Under the pieces are notes generated by a model. That model did not search any database. It saw only the letters and a list, made by a program, of their open reading frames with translations, and was not told where the DNA came from. From Siphlonurus alternatus (Eukaryota; Arthropoda; Insecta; Ephemeroptera; Siphlonuridae), in NCBI GenBank assembly GCA_949825025.1, contig OX463778.1, forward strand, positions 43,998,646 through 44,062,645: 64,000 nucleotides of DNA. The letters are read 5' to 3'. Shown piece after piece: positions 14,401-28,315 of the stretch (its first letter is position 1; each line of letters opens with the position of its first letter). Position numbers and translations under genes: made by a program.

Positions 14401-16482
14401 TGATGGTGGTCACATTCGTAAGATAACCATGCATGCAGAGAGAGAGAGCAATGTGTGAATGGAGAAAAATCAACATCACTTACATGTGAATGGTCACAAA
14501 GAAATGTATAACAACGTGTGTAATAAAATATATTAAGCATACTGTTATAATAGTTTATTTATATTTTGATATGTTGTAGTCTTCACATATTATCAGTAAT
14601 ATATGAAAAACTTATTTTTAATTAAAAACTCAAATACAAATATCTAGGTTGAGTAAACTTAAATTAAAAATAATATAATATACAGTTAAAAATGTAATAG
14701 GATTATATAGAACTATAAATACACTAAATTGTCCAAAATCACTACATCATATAATATATTTATTAGTATATTAATAATTAAATGCACGTTCAAGAATATT
14801 GTGTGCTGACTGCTGACAAGGAATAGCTGCTGTGTGATTTTTGTGATCCCTTGTAAAAAAAAAAAAAAAAAAAAAAGAAAAAAAAAACATGTTAGAGTGT
14901 GTACGGTGTGATAGAGCCAAAATGTCCCAACTCCAACACGGATTTATAAGCATAATTTTTACAACACATATTATATTATGTTTAATTAATGTGCAATGTG
15001 ATAGCGAGTAAAAAATTTCAGGACACTAACAAGGATTTAGAATTAACAATCTAAAATTAACAAGGCTGATGCTGGGAAGTTAGCTTGCCTATTAAATATA
15101 CACCATTCGTCTGCATCACATGACTGTCCAGCTGACGGCATTGATAATAATATCAATGCCAGTGGGTGTGATAACATAATTATAATAATGCACAGCTAGA
15201 TCCTGGATTATATTAGCCAAGTTAAAACATTTTAATATTAATAATTGTATTTTATACTAAAAATATCATGTTTTTATAATATATAAATATTTATTTGAAT
15301 GAAACCACATTTTCATTTATAATTAATTTCAATTTCGTCTGCGTGAGCTTGTGGTTAACATATGTTGTTATCATAGTGAATGATAAGGTTCTCGGTTTCA
15401 TTTACTCCTTTCCTTCTCTTATGTTTTTTTTTTCCTTTCTACGTGATTAAAACTTCTGTCGTGTTATCTACAGTATATATATAAATACTGTAGCTGGTGG
15501 ATAGCAACCAAGTAATACATAATCTAAGCAAGTGGTTAAAATATAGACAGAGAAAATGTTTAAAATGAAGAGACAGAGATAATTAGAAACAAGTTAGCAT
15601 GCTCAGGTTTTCAGATTGATAAGCATTTAAAGTCATGTTATATAAATATGCTGCTCGCGACAACCAGGCGCTGCTCATGTAAACGAGATAAAACAAAAAT
15701 CATCAAGAAGGTGTGTTGATCAAATTGATAAATCAATTAAATACTACCCTACCTATAATATTTTTTTACGTATATATTTATCGTTTTTTCAAGCACTTTA
15801 TAGTTACCATTACCATTAGATATATGTTATAACTGGTATGATATAACGATCATCATCATCATAGTATTGGAATAAGACAAGGTATCAATTTATTACCGGT
15901 CTATATACATATGTTATAATGTAGGCTTGTTGGATCAATATTGAAAATTGATTTCACCATCCTGTAGATGTGATTAATTTTTATGAAAGGACTAATAATA
16001 TTTATCAGTTTGTTTGCAAATTTAAGTAATTTTTTAAGTTCTTAGAATTATTTTGTTAATATATTTCCTTTATGGCAATTAAATGCTATTTAAAGTTTAT
16101 TAATAGCTAACTTCTCTCCTTATATGTTGTGATGATCAATTATATAATTCTGAATCTATGTTTGTGGTTAACTTTAACCAAATGGATAATTAGGAGAAAA
16201 CGAGAAACCTCTCTTCCCCTCCCTCCCCCCCTCCGTAAGAAATGCCTTATTCCTTTTCCCTTCATTATCTCAAAAGCTGACACTTTAATTACTTGAGAAT
16301 TATATTTTTGTAGCAATTAAGTAATAATAATATCTCCAATGCCCTTGTTTACATTTCAGAATCATCACAAATATTATAAAAAAAAATACATTTATTATTT
16401 TATTTATTTATTATTTATTTAAAGTTTTTGCATGAATTCAGTTGTTGAATTTATTGCATCCTTCTTACTTATATAAAGCTGG
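11457..16482. other. Intergenic DNA, no gene seen
   Basis: Mostly AT-rich. It contains GC islands near 12000-12220, 12590-12850 and 14100-14460, a (GGCA)5 run at 13122-13141, a poly(A) tract near 14857-14887, and a perfect 10-bp hairpin at 15137-15160. No coding exon was recognised. Confidence 0.5.
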
Positions 16483-17194
16483 TATTACACGTTACAATTT
16501 TGCATACAATTTTTCCTTACAAGAAAATTTCATCTCCATACTGATAATTAAAGAGGAGTCAGCGAGTTGAGTGCGCAGTGCATGACGGGAATGACGTCAC
16601 GCACTATATATGTGCATACGAAAAAGTTACGTCGGCTCCTCAAAAGCTGCGCAGTAGAAATTTATGCAAGTTGCGCAATACGAGCATCTGCTGAAGTTAT
16701 ATAGTGTTGTTGATCCCGTTGATCCAGTCAGCTGTTAACCGGTAGACCGCATCATTTGAAATGAAAATTTGCCACGGATTTTGGTATTGTATCGGAATTT
16801 TCTCAAAATTTTTATGAAGGGCTAATAAAGGTTATGACACTTTCTGATTCACCATAATATGTTCTATCTTAGAATATTTTTTAAACACATTTTACGGGAG
16901 ATTGCGAAAGAAATTAAAGTTCGAATAAAAAAGAAGCCACGTTTTTCGAGCGTTAGCATGGAGTAGATGGACGAAGTCATCGACTTTTAGACCAAAATGC
17001 TCAGAATTTTTACGAAGGACGGTCTCAACTGATTTCAGATCCTTATTTATGGTGCTCCAAAGTAACTTTTTACATGCAAGAGAATGAGCTTTACCATCGG
17101 TCAATTTTTCACTCACTCTACTTTTTAAATGGAGTTGACATTTTCTTGTAACAATAATTGTATGCAATAATTTGAAAATTTGTATCGTGTAATA
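16483..17194. mobile_element. Non-autonomous DNA transposon with TIRs
   Basis: The left end TATTACACGTTACAATTTT and the right end read inverted (TATTACACGATACAAATTTT) form clear terminal inverted repeats. A similar GCATACAA motif lies just inside both ends. The interior (712 bp in total) has a 91-codon minus-strand frame (16892-17167) that I cannot assign; it may be a transposase remnant. No target-site duplication was found and the superfamily is unresolved. A perfect CRE lies at 16592. Confidence 0.6.
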
Positions 17195-17374
17195 TCATAT
17201 ATACTATATACCGACTTCAAATTTAAAATTAATAAATATCACTTTATTATATTTTTACGAATATTAAAAACAGTTATGAGTAATGAAGCCAGTGTAAATC
17301 ACCAATTCATGTTTGAATATGTTTAAATGTTTCCTATATAATATTAAGTTTTAATTGATCATACTGTTTAAATT

Positions 17375-17457
17375 AATAATATGGATTACGGGGCCATACA
17401 TGACCAAAATGTGTCAATTGCCCCAAAATACCAACCAATCAATCAATAATATGGATT
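17375..17457 (+). mobile_element. 57-bp retroposon-like unit with 13-bp TSD (copy 1)
   Basis: The 57-bp body (17388-17444) is bracketed by perfect 13-bp direct repeats AATAATATGGATT (17375-17387 and 17445-17457). The body begins with GGGGC, which can pair with GCCCC about 30 bases later around an inner TGAC/GTCA hairpin, and ends in an (AATC)n tail. A second copy of exactly the same length with a different duplication lies at 38326. Duplication plus simple-repeat tail suggests target-primed reverse transcription. It may be a tiny SINE or the 3' hairpin of a LINE. Confidence 0.75.
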
Positions 17458-17519
17458 CAATATTTTCTGTATGTAGCTGATGGATTGCAATTAATCTGTG
17501 TATGATGAGAGAGATCATG

Positions 17520-18125
17520 GTCTCACGAGTACTGCACCCCATTTGGCTACGCAGAGCACGTTAATCTAGCCCGGAAGAGGCGGCTCTATCTCTTGTGGGT
17601 TTCCTCCCCTCACCACTCACTAGTATTACTGATAGCTTCAACTCGGCACTGTTGCTTTCATTTCAGAAATATACCGTTCTATTCTATGAGCCATACCAGC
17701 CGGCCTGCTAACCCACAGAGCTTCAAGGGGCAATATATGCAACCCGCAATACGTGCAAGTCAAACGGGTTGCAGCAAGTGGCTAGCTCGCAGGCTGAAAC
17801 TGGCCCGCGGGCCGGGGCTCAGGCCGGGCATCGTCAGTCTGCAACGGGCCCGGGCCAGGTCAAGCCTAGCTTTTCCTCGAATTTTCAACAGTGATTAAAA
17901 TTTACTAAGATAGAAGTGACTAGAAGAGGAAGCGAGAAAAACAAATAAAATGTAAAAAAAAAAGGATAAAAAATCATAAAATGACTTGAATTGTCAGCTT
18001 TATAATTAGGTAAATAAAAAATAATAAAAAGGTACACATCGAGCGAGCAGGGGTTGAATCACGGCCGGGTTACGGGCCGGGCAGCCACCGGGTTAGGCCT
18101 TAAAAATCCGGCCCATGTAGAATTC
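17520..18125. repeat. GC-rich repeats with GGCCGGGC motifs
   Basis: Two GC-rich segments (about 17700-17880 and 18040-18120) carry repeated GGGCCGGGC, CGGGTT and CGGGCC motifs and are separated by A-rich DNA. Clusters of short GC-rich motifs at both ends of a segment are reminiscent of subterminal repeats of DNA transposons, but no TIR or TSD was found. Confidence 0.3.
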
Positions 18126-18369
18126 GCGGCTGAAATGAATTTAATGAAAGCCCCAATCCCCAATGAATATTACAAACGTTTGGACATGGTGCATCATTGA
18201 CCTAAAAAAAAAAACAATATTATTTTTTTTACGTTTTTATTTGTGGTTAGTATTAAATTAAGATTCAATGATTTTAATTCAAATGCAAATATAGGTCTTA
18301 ATTTTTGTTAGTCCAAAAACTCCTCCAAACACTTAATCGAGTACCACAAACTGAAGGAAACAGTTTTGA

Positions 18370-18535
18370 CTCGCTATTGATTAATTTTTGTGGCAATTAA
18401 ATTGATTGTATAATTTGTTTTCCTTATTATTACTAATTGTGTTTATGTATTTATTTTTTGCTACTATTGACGTGAACTAATGTTGTCTCTGTATACAATC
18501 TATGAAGTTTAAATAAAATATTATTATTATTAATA
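18370..18535 (+). mobile_element. Possible LINE 3' end
   Basis: The segment ends in AAATAAAATATTATTATTATT, that is AATAAA followed by an (ATT)n tail. The LINE relic ending at 34069 has the same layout. No coding part is visible, so this is tentative. Confidence 0.3.
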
Positions 18536-18539
18536 ACTC

Positions 18540-20270
18540 GGTCACTCGGTCATTACTATTTTTAAATTTAATTATTTACTTAGATCCTTTACGTCAACCA
18601 TTAAATAAATATCTGAATTTTATTTACAAAACTTATATAAATTGTTTTTCATGTTATAATATGTTATAATATGAGCAGATATTCATTATCTGCTTCAAAA
18701 TATAGCAGCACATTTTATACAAATTACATCATCCGGTAATAGAATTTTTTTATAAACCTATAAAATGAGAGAGTCTCTAGGCCAGCAGGAAAGCAAGTAT
18801 ATTACATTTATATACACAAAATATATATTATTGGCCACTATACTTGCTGGCTTGGCAAGCTGCTCTTAAACTCGTTTATGATCTCTGTATGTACTGCGTA
18901 ATAATAAAAAAAAAAGCAGTACCATTTGGGGAGCATTGTCCGTACTAGGACCTCGCTTGTATGCAGGCAGCCTTGAGCAAGTGCTTACTATATTATATAC
19001 CTTGCTTGCCCGCAGCCTCTTTGCAAGGACCAAACTGTCACCAGCCAACATTATTGGCTTACGATTCTCCTCATATAATACACACATATTATAATCAGGG
19101 ATAAAACGGTATTGATCATTACTACAGAACTGCCTTTACCGTATGTCCAACTCATACCACATGCAATGTGCACTCCTTGCTTTCTTCTGCAATTCCCTTC
19201 TGCAGCTTTATTGTTAATCACCATGCCGTGTTTCAGAAGCAAAGAGTGTACATCTGTACGTTGATAATTACTAAGCTGTTCTTCTCACGGATTAAAGACA
19301 CGGTATTAAGTCCACAACTTGGTACTGAGACTCAGAACACCGTGAAATCTTTATTTTTCTATCTTTTGTGCACAATAGACGCACATAAGCCGCAACTCTT
19401 CCGTACTATACGACCTCAATATAATCCGAAAAATATTTTTAAAACCTTTTTAAAACATTTTTACTGTATTTTGCACAAAAATATTTTAATGCAAAACATA
19501 CCTGACTGACCATTTTACCCTTAACGGTATATACTTTGAAAATAAAATTTAAATGTTTTTATTGTTGAGTATAAAATATAACAAAACATTGGAAAGTGGC
19601 CACTCACATGATTCGTTTATATGATTTACTGTCTCTAAGTCATGCATTGCTTCACTCGTGTCTACATTTATTTTCGTCTTATCAAAATAACGACGAAATA
19701 TATATTGAGGATGTTTTCGCGGACTGATGGACCCGAATATAGTCCACATTCCACTATTGCAGCAGCAGGAAATAAATATGTTTATCTCCATACACTTCTG
19801 TGTCATAAAAATGCTCGTTACGTAGCTTCAATTGACTTGTTTTCGTATAATTATTTGTATGCAGTATTATTAAAGTATTATATTTGTTTATTATTTAAAA
19901 AATATTTATTTTTAATTTTTAGGAGTTATGACTCAAAACTCGTATGTGTATTATTTTCCACATAAAATCTGCATGTAACACACAGTTTATCCCATCCTTC
20001 TCTGCATTCACATAAAGCATGAACAAAAAAATCACTCATTTAATGCATGGGCGTTGACTTCACCAAGTTCCTGTGGGTGCTTACCAATGGCGGTGCGGAG
20101 ACATAAGCTAAAGGCGCTAAGCGCGAAAAATTGCGCGCCGCAGTCGAAAATTTTTTGGGGATCACGTGACTCAATTGTAAATAAAATAGTCGCATGAAAT
20201 GTGCATTTATAATTATTGTATTTTATGATTTTAATTTGTAATTAAAAGTCCGCGGGCTAAAAATATAAAT
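18540..20270. other. Intergenic DNA, no gene seen
   Basis: Contains a tandem ACTCGGTC duplication at about 18536-18552 and otherwise AT-rich sequence. Open frames at 19168-19965 lack any recognisable family or splice context. Confidence 0.5.
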
Positions 20271-20273
20271 ATT

Positions 20274-20443
20274 GGGCGCGATTCACGAAGCAGTTAGCTA
20301 GATTTCTAACCACGTTTAGCTTAACCACGTTTAGCTTAACCACGTTTAACTATATAGGTATTATAGGTGGTTTAACACGTAAAACAGGTATAGTTAAATG
20401 TAGTTAAGCTATAAACGTTGTTAGAAACCAAGGAATCGCACCC
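20274..20443. mobile_element. MITE, GGGYGCGATTC TIR, 3-bp TSD (copy 1)
   Basis: A 170-bp foldback element. The left end GGGCGCGATTC pairs with the right end GAATCGCACCC, and AACCACGTTTA-type motifs recur inside both arms; the left arm carries this motif three times. It is flanked by ATT on both sides (20271-20273 and 20444-20446). The family is shared with 32377-32530. A 3-bp duplication is a feature of PIF/Harbinger-type insertion, but those prefer TWA, so the assignment is tentative. Confidence 0.85.
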
Positions 20444-20446
20444 ATT

Positions 20447-23400
20447 CACATAATCACAAAGTTAGGCAATGTCACCATCAACATGAATGCAGGACTCAAT
20501 TTGTTTTATTTTATCAAGCAACATTTCGCGAAAACATTTTAAAATCATTTTGTATTACACATTCGAAAACATTAATTTATTTAATATCATTTACACCCGC
20601 ATTAATTCGCTATAAAACATTGAAAGAAAATATGAATTTGTTGACTTATGGTATTTTAAGTAAATATTTTATTTCAAAGTTAACCTTTATTATATAATAA
20701 CACTTGCATAATTTTTGGAAAATTAATAAATTAATGTACTCAAATTGTGTTTTTTTTTTTTTTTTTTTTTGCTGTATTTCAGTGCAGCACCCACTGAAAT
20801 AATCCGGTGGGTGCCCGAGCAAGCGAGCACACACGTAGTCGGCGCCCATGATATATAATGTTTAATATTATATAATATGCAATTTTATATACATCTGATT
20901 ACTCTAGGGATTCGAACCTAAGAATTAAAGCTGCCAGGGCAAAGTTGAAAACTATAGTATAGGTAACGGGACAGGACGGTACGACTCATCACCTGGCAGG
21001 GGTGGGTCAAAAGATGCACCTCTTGAGTGCAATATGCAGCAGGCTAGATTTCTTGACGGTGGCAGATGCACACAGTCCCTGACTTGGTGTGTAACTGCCG
21101 CAGCAGCACGCGCGACAGCGACCATCACCTGCGATAACGGCCGTCCGCGGTGCATCCCTCCCCGCGACGTCGAGACGTTGCATTCAACCCCCCAAGTTCC
21201 TTACAAAGCTGGGGCAGATGTCTCGGGGTTCAATCAAAAGAAATGAAAGCGAGGGGTGTGGGGAGAGGAGGCTCGTGCGCGACCTAGGGGAGAATTTTCT
21301 GCAGCAGTAGTATAGCGTCTGAAGAAACACCTTGATTCAGAGGTATATAACAGCATATAATCATTTACATAATCGTCAAGCTGGAACGGAACACAAGTTT
21401 TTATCCCTCTTTCTTATATCATATATTGCATGACAGTCTGCATGTGCTATACTGCTGCAGAAAAATGGGGATGGGAGAAAGAAGTTGCAAAATGCAAGCT
21501 GTAAATTCAAGTCTACTCATCTATAGATTATATATATTATAATATTATGCATTATATTATATACATACACATGCTATATATAATGTATATATATATATAG
21601 CTTCTCATACCTATATCATGTGAATCACGTCAATATATTATATATACAGCCATGTCGTTTTCTAGTTTTTTTTTAATATAAAATAAAAAATAAATCCAGT
21701 TTGTTCAAGCAATTATTATTTCCTGATTTTCTGTCTTCATAAATTCGTAAATAAGCAAAAATAATTGGTCAAACTACGAATTTGCTTTCAAATGTTAGAG
21801 AAAACTAGAACTAAAAGTGTTTTTTAACACTAAGGGCCAATTATGATTTTCTCAACAATACACAAAGTAGCTAGAAACAAGTATTTGCTCTAAGACAACA
21901 ACATGGCAAAGAAAAATGCAATTGCTTAAAGCTATTGAACTATATAAGAGAAAACTTTGTAACTTTGTATTATATACTATCTCCAGAAACTATAGTCTAA
22001 CTACGCTTCTGGCAGTTCTGGCTATAATGTATTATTAATAGTCTGCGTTATAACATTTTTTAAATGACGTGCATGTAAATTATTATTTTAATATTTTATA
22101 TTGTATTAAATTTCATAATCATGACTTAGTAACTAAATACATTACTTATATTTTCCATTGAATTACATGCAGATAATTAATTATAAGAGGATGATTATAA
22201 TAATAATTTTATAATATTTTGTATAAAAGATTAAACATTCTCATACATCACAGAATAAAACTATATAATGATAAACCGTGCGTTAAAGTCTCTTTCATTA
22301 TAGTTTCAGATTGCGAATTGCGAAAGTTATACTTGATGGGACATTTAAAAATATTTGTATTACCTATATAATAATATAATATATATACTAGTAGAGGCTT
22401 GGCACTCGACTTATAACTTGTCTATTTTTATAGCAAGGGCTCCTCCTCGATCCAGCTGAGTTGCCATGCCCTGCTGCTGATGGCCTTATAGAGAGCGCCA
22501 GGTCTGCACGCGGCGACCACTGTACCAGCGGCGTGGGAATCGTAATCGCGCACTCTCGCGAGCCTCCGCGCACCGCCACGCAAATATTTGTGACTACAAC
22601 ATCAAACAAAGCTCTTGGCATTTCCATTCTCATTTCAAGCTCCAAATTAAATACACACAAAAAAATATATATATTTACATTCCTTGTGTTTTTTGGAAGA
22701 CACAAAATCTCAATGGGGTTTCAAGTCATTTAATAATAATAACATATAATATATGATAATAATAATAAATAAAAAAAAAATTAGACACTGAAAAATATGG
22801 CATTTTAATTAAGTTTACTTTATATAATTATATTATCTTATTAGTATGCCAACTAATTGTGTAGTTTAGAATAAAATGTTATACATCATAAAGTTCATTA
22901 TTAATATTTACTATGCACACAAGATATGTTTACATCCTTTGCAACAAGGAAACTCATTTGATGGTCTGTCAAAAGACAACATTGATTTCAAAGATAACTA
23001 CTAGAGATGATATTAAGAATATTTAATCAATTCATCATCACCCACGTGACTAGATTTCCATCCTGGTACAGCAAGCATCTCCTGTAGTGAGATGTGAGAT
23101 AGCATCTTTTGACATGGACGCGGGATGTGAGTGAGGAGACGCTGCCGCCGGGGTGCGAAGTCACTCCACGCGAACGACGAAACGTTCACTCTCAGCCCAC
23201 GAAAGCAGCAGGATCTGCTTGCTGGTGGTGATCACGCCCTTCCGCTTTATAAGCGCGCCAATGTCAACCACAATGTCATGCTAGCCAATCATATAACCAT
23301 AATAATCCCTCCCTATTGTAATATATGCATGATGCTCATTAAAATAATTTTAATCTTTATTTTCACGATAAAAATAAAATTATAATTTCATAAATTTATT

Positions 23401-24459
23401 TTCATTCAATGTAACTTTTTATGAGGTGTATATTATTATACTAAAAATATATGAATGACGCCTACTACCATAATGAAGTGAATTGTATTTTTAAAAGATC
23501 ATTGACATAATATAATGTAATATTTTGACACCTTTTTAAATTCTTCGTCATTCTTAAACGCAATTTTTATACCTATATTATAGATACTCTTTTTGTGTGT
23601 TATAAATTCCAAGATTATTAACCAAGATAGAATACCTGAAAACTATTACTTAGATACTACTGCATGTGATCATTAACAACTTAGAAATAATTAAATAATC
23701 TTCAAAAAAAAAGAAAATTTTCAGGGGGTTATTTTACATCTAAGGAGTTTGTATATTAATTAAACTTTAGTTTTCAAAAAAAATTCTTCAACAACATTTT
23801 CTAAATTTTGCAAATACAAAAATGCGTCAGGTATAATAATAAACGTGGCTCTGAAAAATAATTAGGTGGTTAAAGGTTGAGAATCCTGTAATTACGTCCC
23901 ATTTGTCTTCGTTTATCTTTATAATTAACGTGCAGTCTCTATACGTCCAAGCAAAAATACTTCATTATTTTTCTGTATATTTTTCACTATAATACAACAA
24001 ATCAACTAAAACCATATTTATTGATAATATTATGTTTAAAAAATGGCAATTCATTTATTTATTGATTTGAATATTTTTTTATAATTTCGACACGTAAAAT
24101 ACACAAAAAAATTAAAAATAGGTAAAAAAATTAACAACTTATATTTATATATTATAAACTATTTTTATAATATATAACATAATATTATAAAATAAATAAA
24201 TTATTTTGTATTATTATACGACCCTGAAATATTTTTAATGTCCCTTCACAAAAGATTCCACTTAAGAGGATTGATGGCAATTAAATGTGGGGGAGGTGAC
24301 CATACCTCAACTGATCAGAAAGACAACCTGCAGATTGGGCTGTTCGTACAGTAAAGTTATACTGCCCATGCGATTTCGGGCGGTCGGGCGCTCAGCGGCC
24401 TTTACTATCCCGCAGGCAGCTCTCCCGCCCCGTCCCGCGCCACTTTCTAATTTACCGCG

Positions 24460-24461
<2 letters not shown>
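20447..24461. other. Intergenic DNA, no gene seen
   Basis: Contains a poly(T) tract at about 20752-20770, GC islands near 20930-21300, 22430-22600, 23040-23260 and 24280-24460, and otherwise AT-rich sequence. A CACGTGAC box occurs at 20163 just upstream and at 23043. No exon was recognised. Confidence 0.5.

Positions 24462-24537
<76 letters not shown>
24462..24537. repeat. (AG)n microsatellite
   Basis: Uninterrupted AG run of about 38 units. Confidence 0.97.
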
Positions 24538-24539
<2 letters not shown>

Positions 24540-24668
24540 AATATAATATTATAATGGTAGAGAGGGGATATAGCAGCAACAGCAAGAGAGCAGACAGGTA
24601 GAGTAGTAGGTTGGGTTTTTATTTCTCTTGCTTACATTCCTCTGATCCTATCTTCACGAGAATTATGT

Positions 24669-24670
<2 letters not shown>

Positions 24671-24702
<32 letters not shown>
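24671..24702. repeat. (AG)n microsatellite
   Basis: AG run of about 16 units, continuing as a degenerate purine tract to about 24750. Confidence 0.95.
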
Positions 24703-24704
<2 letters not shown>

Positions 24705-24750
24705 AAGAGAATGAGAGAGCGAAAAAGAGAGAGATTGGAGCGAAGGAGAG

Positions 24751-26357
24751 AAGTGTTTTGGTCGGCCTTGCCTCGCGCCGCTTCGCGTCTTTACATCTCC
24801 AAGCTCGAAAGCAGCCAGCATCCCTCCCGCCAAGAAGAGTGCGTTTTTCCCGCCAAACCTGTGTGCTTCCATCTCTCTTACGTCTCAGTGCGGATCACCT
24901 CTACTCAAACTTTGATAGCTCTTGTCTTCTAGTTTGCTGGGCCCATTGTTATGGAGACCCACCTTACCTTACTTAGCTGCAGAATATGATCTATGAGATA
25001 GAATTTCAAACCTTTTTGCTTAGCTATATTGCTGTGCTTATGGATAGATATAGACATACCAGCAACCAAAACTTCTTAAAACAACTCTGGCTGAAGCTAC
25101 GTAGGTATTCTCTAAGACAGAAGAAACTGGAGAGCCATCATATCATTTTTTTTTTCCTAACCTGTTTTAATTTTTTAAAACAACAAACAATCTTACCGCC
25201 ATGTAGATGAATCCTTATAAAATTTTATTCAAGGTTTAATTCGCTTCCACGTGTATCGTGCAATATGACACGGTAATATACTGCAAAGAATTACGAAAGT
25301 TGATAAGATTTTTTTTTTTTATTATTTGAGATATAAAAAATATATAGAATATATAAAATAATGCTGGTGCACGATGACATTTCAAATATTAAGAGCGGCG
25401 GCTTTTTGACCTGATTTTTACTTAAAACGTGATCAAATTTCCTTTGATATAGTTCCTTTACATATTTTGGAACCCATGTCAACAATATGGCACGGTTTTT
25501 GAGCAGAAAATAATTATTATTGTGTGTATATTTTTTTTATATATATAATAGAGTTTTAATTACAGAATCGACACATTTTTGATCAAGGGTAAAAATTGAA
25601 ACAAAAGCAACAATTGGTGTATATGCATGCATGTTTCAAGGCACTTTTTTTCTTTTCATCTTGCAGTTTAGTTATATAGTTCTGCTTTATATGTATTCAG
25701 TTCAGTGTATATATGTACTTCAATACTTAATATATTACGAGTGTTGAATAATTAATGTGCAATTACAAATCAATATAAAAGATATTACATGCGCGTGATA
25801 TATATAAAACATGATTTTAATTATCCTAATTACAAGTCTGTACAAATGCATGAAAATTAGAGCATCATGTCACTTTAATATTATCCTTTATATGATTAAA
25901 ATAGACTATTATTTTTTTTATCTTTCAAAAATTCCTCCCCTAAATATAGTGCAAAACAAGTTATTATACTATACTTATCTGTCATAATAATCACATACAA
26001 AAACATAGGGTTTCATCCCTAAAAAAAGGTTAAGTTATGCTCTATTACTTATATTTTTTTCTCCCGTTATTTAAGGGTGGTCTGTGTATAATTTTACGAA
26101 GTTGCGAGCCCTACGTCTTTATGTTAGTTTTGCCTTGAGACACTTTGTGTATCTATTTTTTTTTTTTAACTTGACACACCCCTTCGTTAACGATCACAAA
26201 GTAACCCTTTTTTCCCACCCTTCAAATTTACACAGCAATTTTTTCTACTGTTCTTTCACAATATATACCATCAGACTTAATGGGAATCTGCAAACAGTCG
26301 TATCTCTTGTTAAATGAAATGTTCAATAAAACAATTAACCTTTCTGCATAAATATAA
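24751..26357. other. Intergenic DNA, no gene seen
   Basis: GC-rich to about 24960, then AT-rich. No coding or RNA gene is recognised. Confidence 0.5.
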
Positions 26358-26762
26358 TTTTTTTTTTTTAAATTTTTAATCAAACCCTATTGGGTACTTC
26401 TATTTACTAATTACATACTACTTTGAAACCCCGAACCTTCCGAAACCCTAACTTGAGCGTTTCGCGGGCTCTTCCGGAACGGGGGCGGCCACGGCCTTGC
26501 AAATCCATCCTGGCATTTGCCTGCGGGCTGAGGGAAACGTGGAAACCTCAGCCAGGATGGACGCTACAGCTTTTGTCAATGAACCGGAAGTGCAATGGTC
26601 CAAAGCCAAGGGAACCACATAGTGGAAAAGCACAACGATTTACCTCTGGGTGGGAAACGTGGTTTTTGTTGAAAATGGTCACCCATCCAACTACCAACCA
26701 TGCGCGGCGTTGCTTGACTTCGGTGATCTGACGAGACCCGGTCAAGCGCACTGCGCCACACC
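26358..26762 (-). mobile_element. 5S-rRNA-derived SINE-like element (copy A)
   Basis: Read on the minus strand, the head (26762 down to 26678) contains a TGGCGCAGTG motif, then sequence matching the 5S rRNA internal promoter core: a GATCACCGAAG block, AAGCAACG, and GTTGGATGGGTGACC. The body shares CCGTGGCC and CTGAGG..TTCCCTCAG segments with the copy at 53845. The tail ends AAGTACCCAATAGGGTTTGA followed by an A-rich run. This fits a SINE with a 5S-type pol III promoter. The A-box-like TGGCGCAGTG upstream hints at a mixed tRNA/5S head. Confidence 0.8.

Positions 26763-28239
<1,477 letters not shown>

Positions 28240-28310
<71 letters not shown>
28240..28310. repeat. (AG)n microsatellite
   Basis: Uninterrupted AG run of about 35 units. 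Confidence 0.97.

Positions 28311-28315
<5 letters not shown>

Noticed and set aside
16892..17167. Host gene on the minus strand
   Set aside because: Lies wholly inside a TIR-bounded element; no exon structure or recognised family.
20904..20920. B-box-like GGTTCGAATCC on the minus strand
   Set aside because: No cloverleaf can be formed upstream; T-stem has mismatches.
24287..24932. Frames through the AG-rich zone
   Set aside because: Open only because of (AG)n and purine tracts; no domain.
26678..26762. Functional 5S rRNA gene
   Set aside because: Only the internal core matches; the ends that form the 5S terminal stem are absent and the sequence continues into a SINE-like body.
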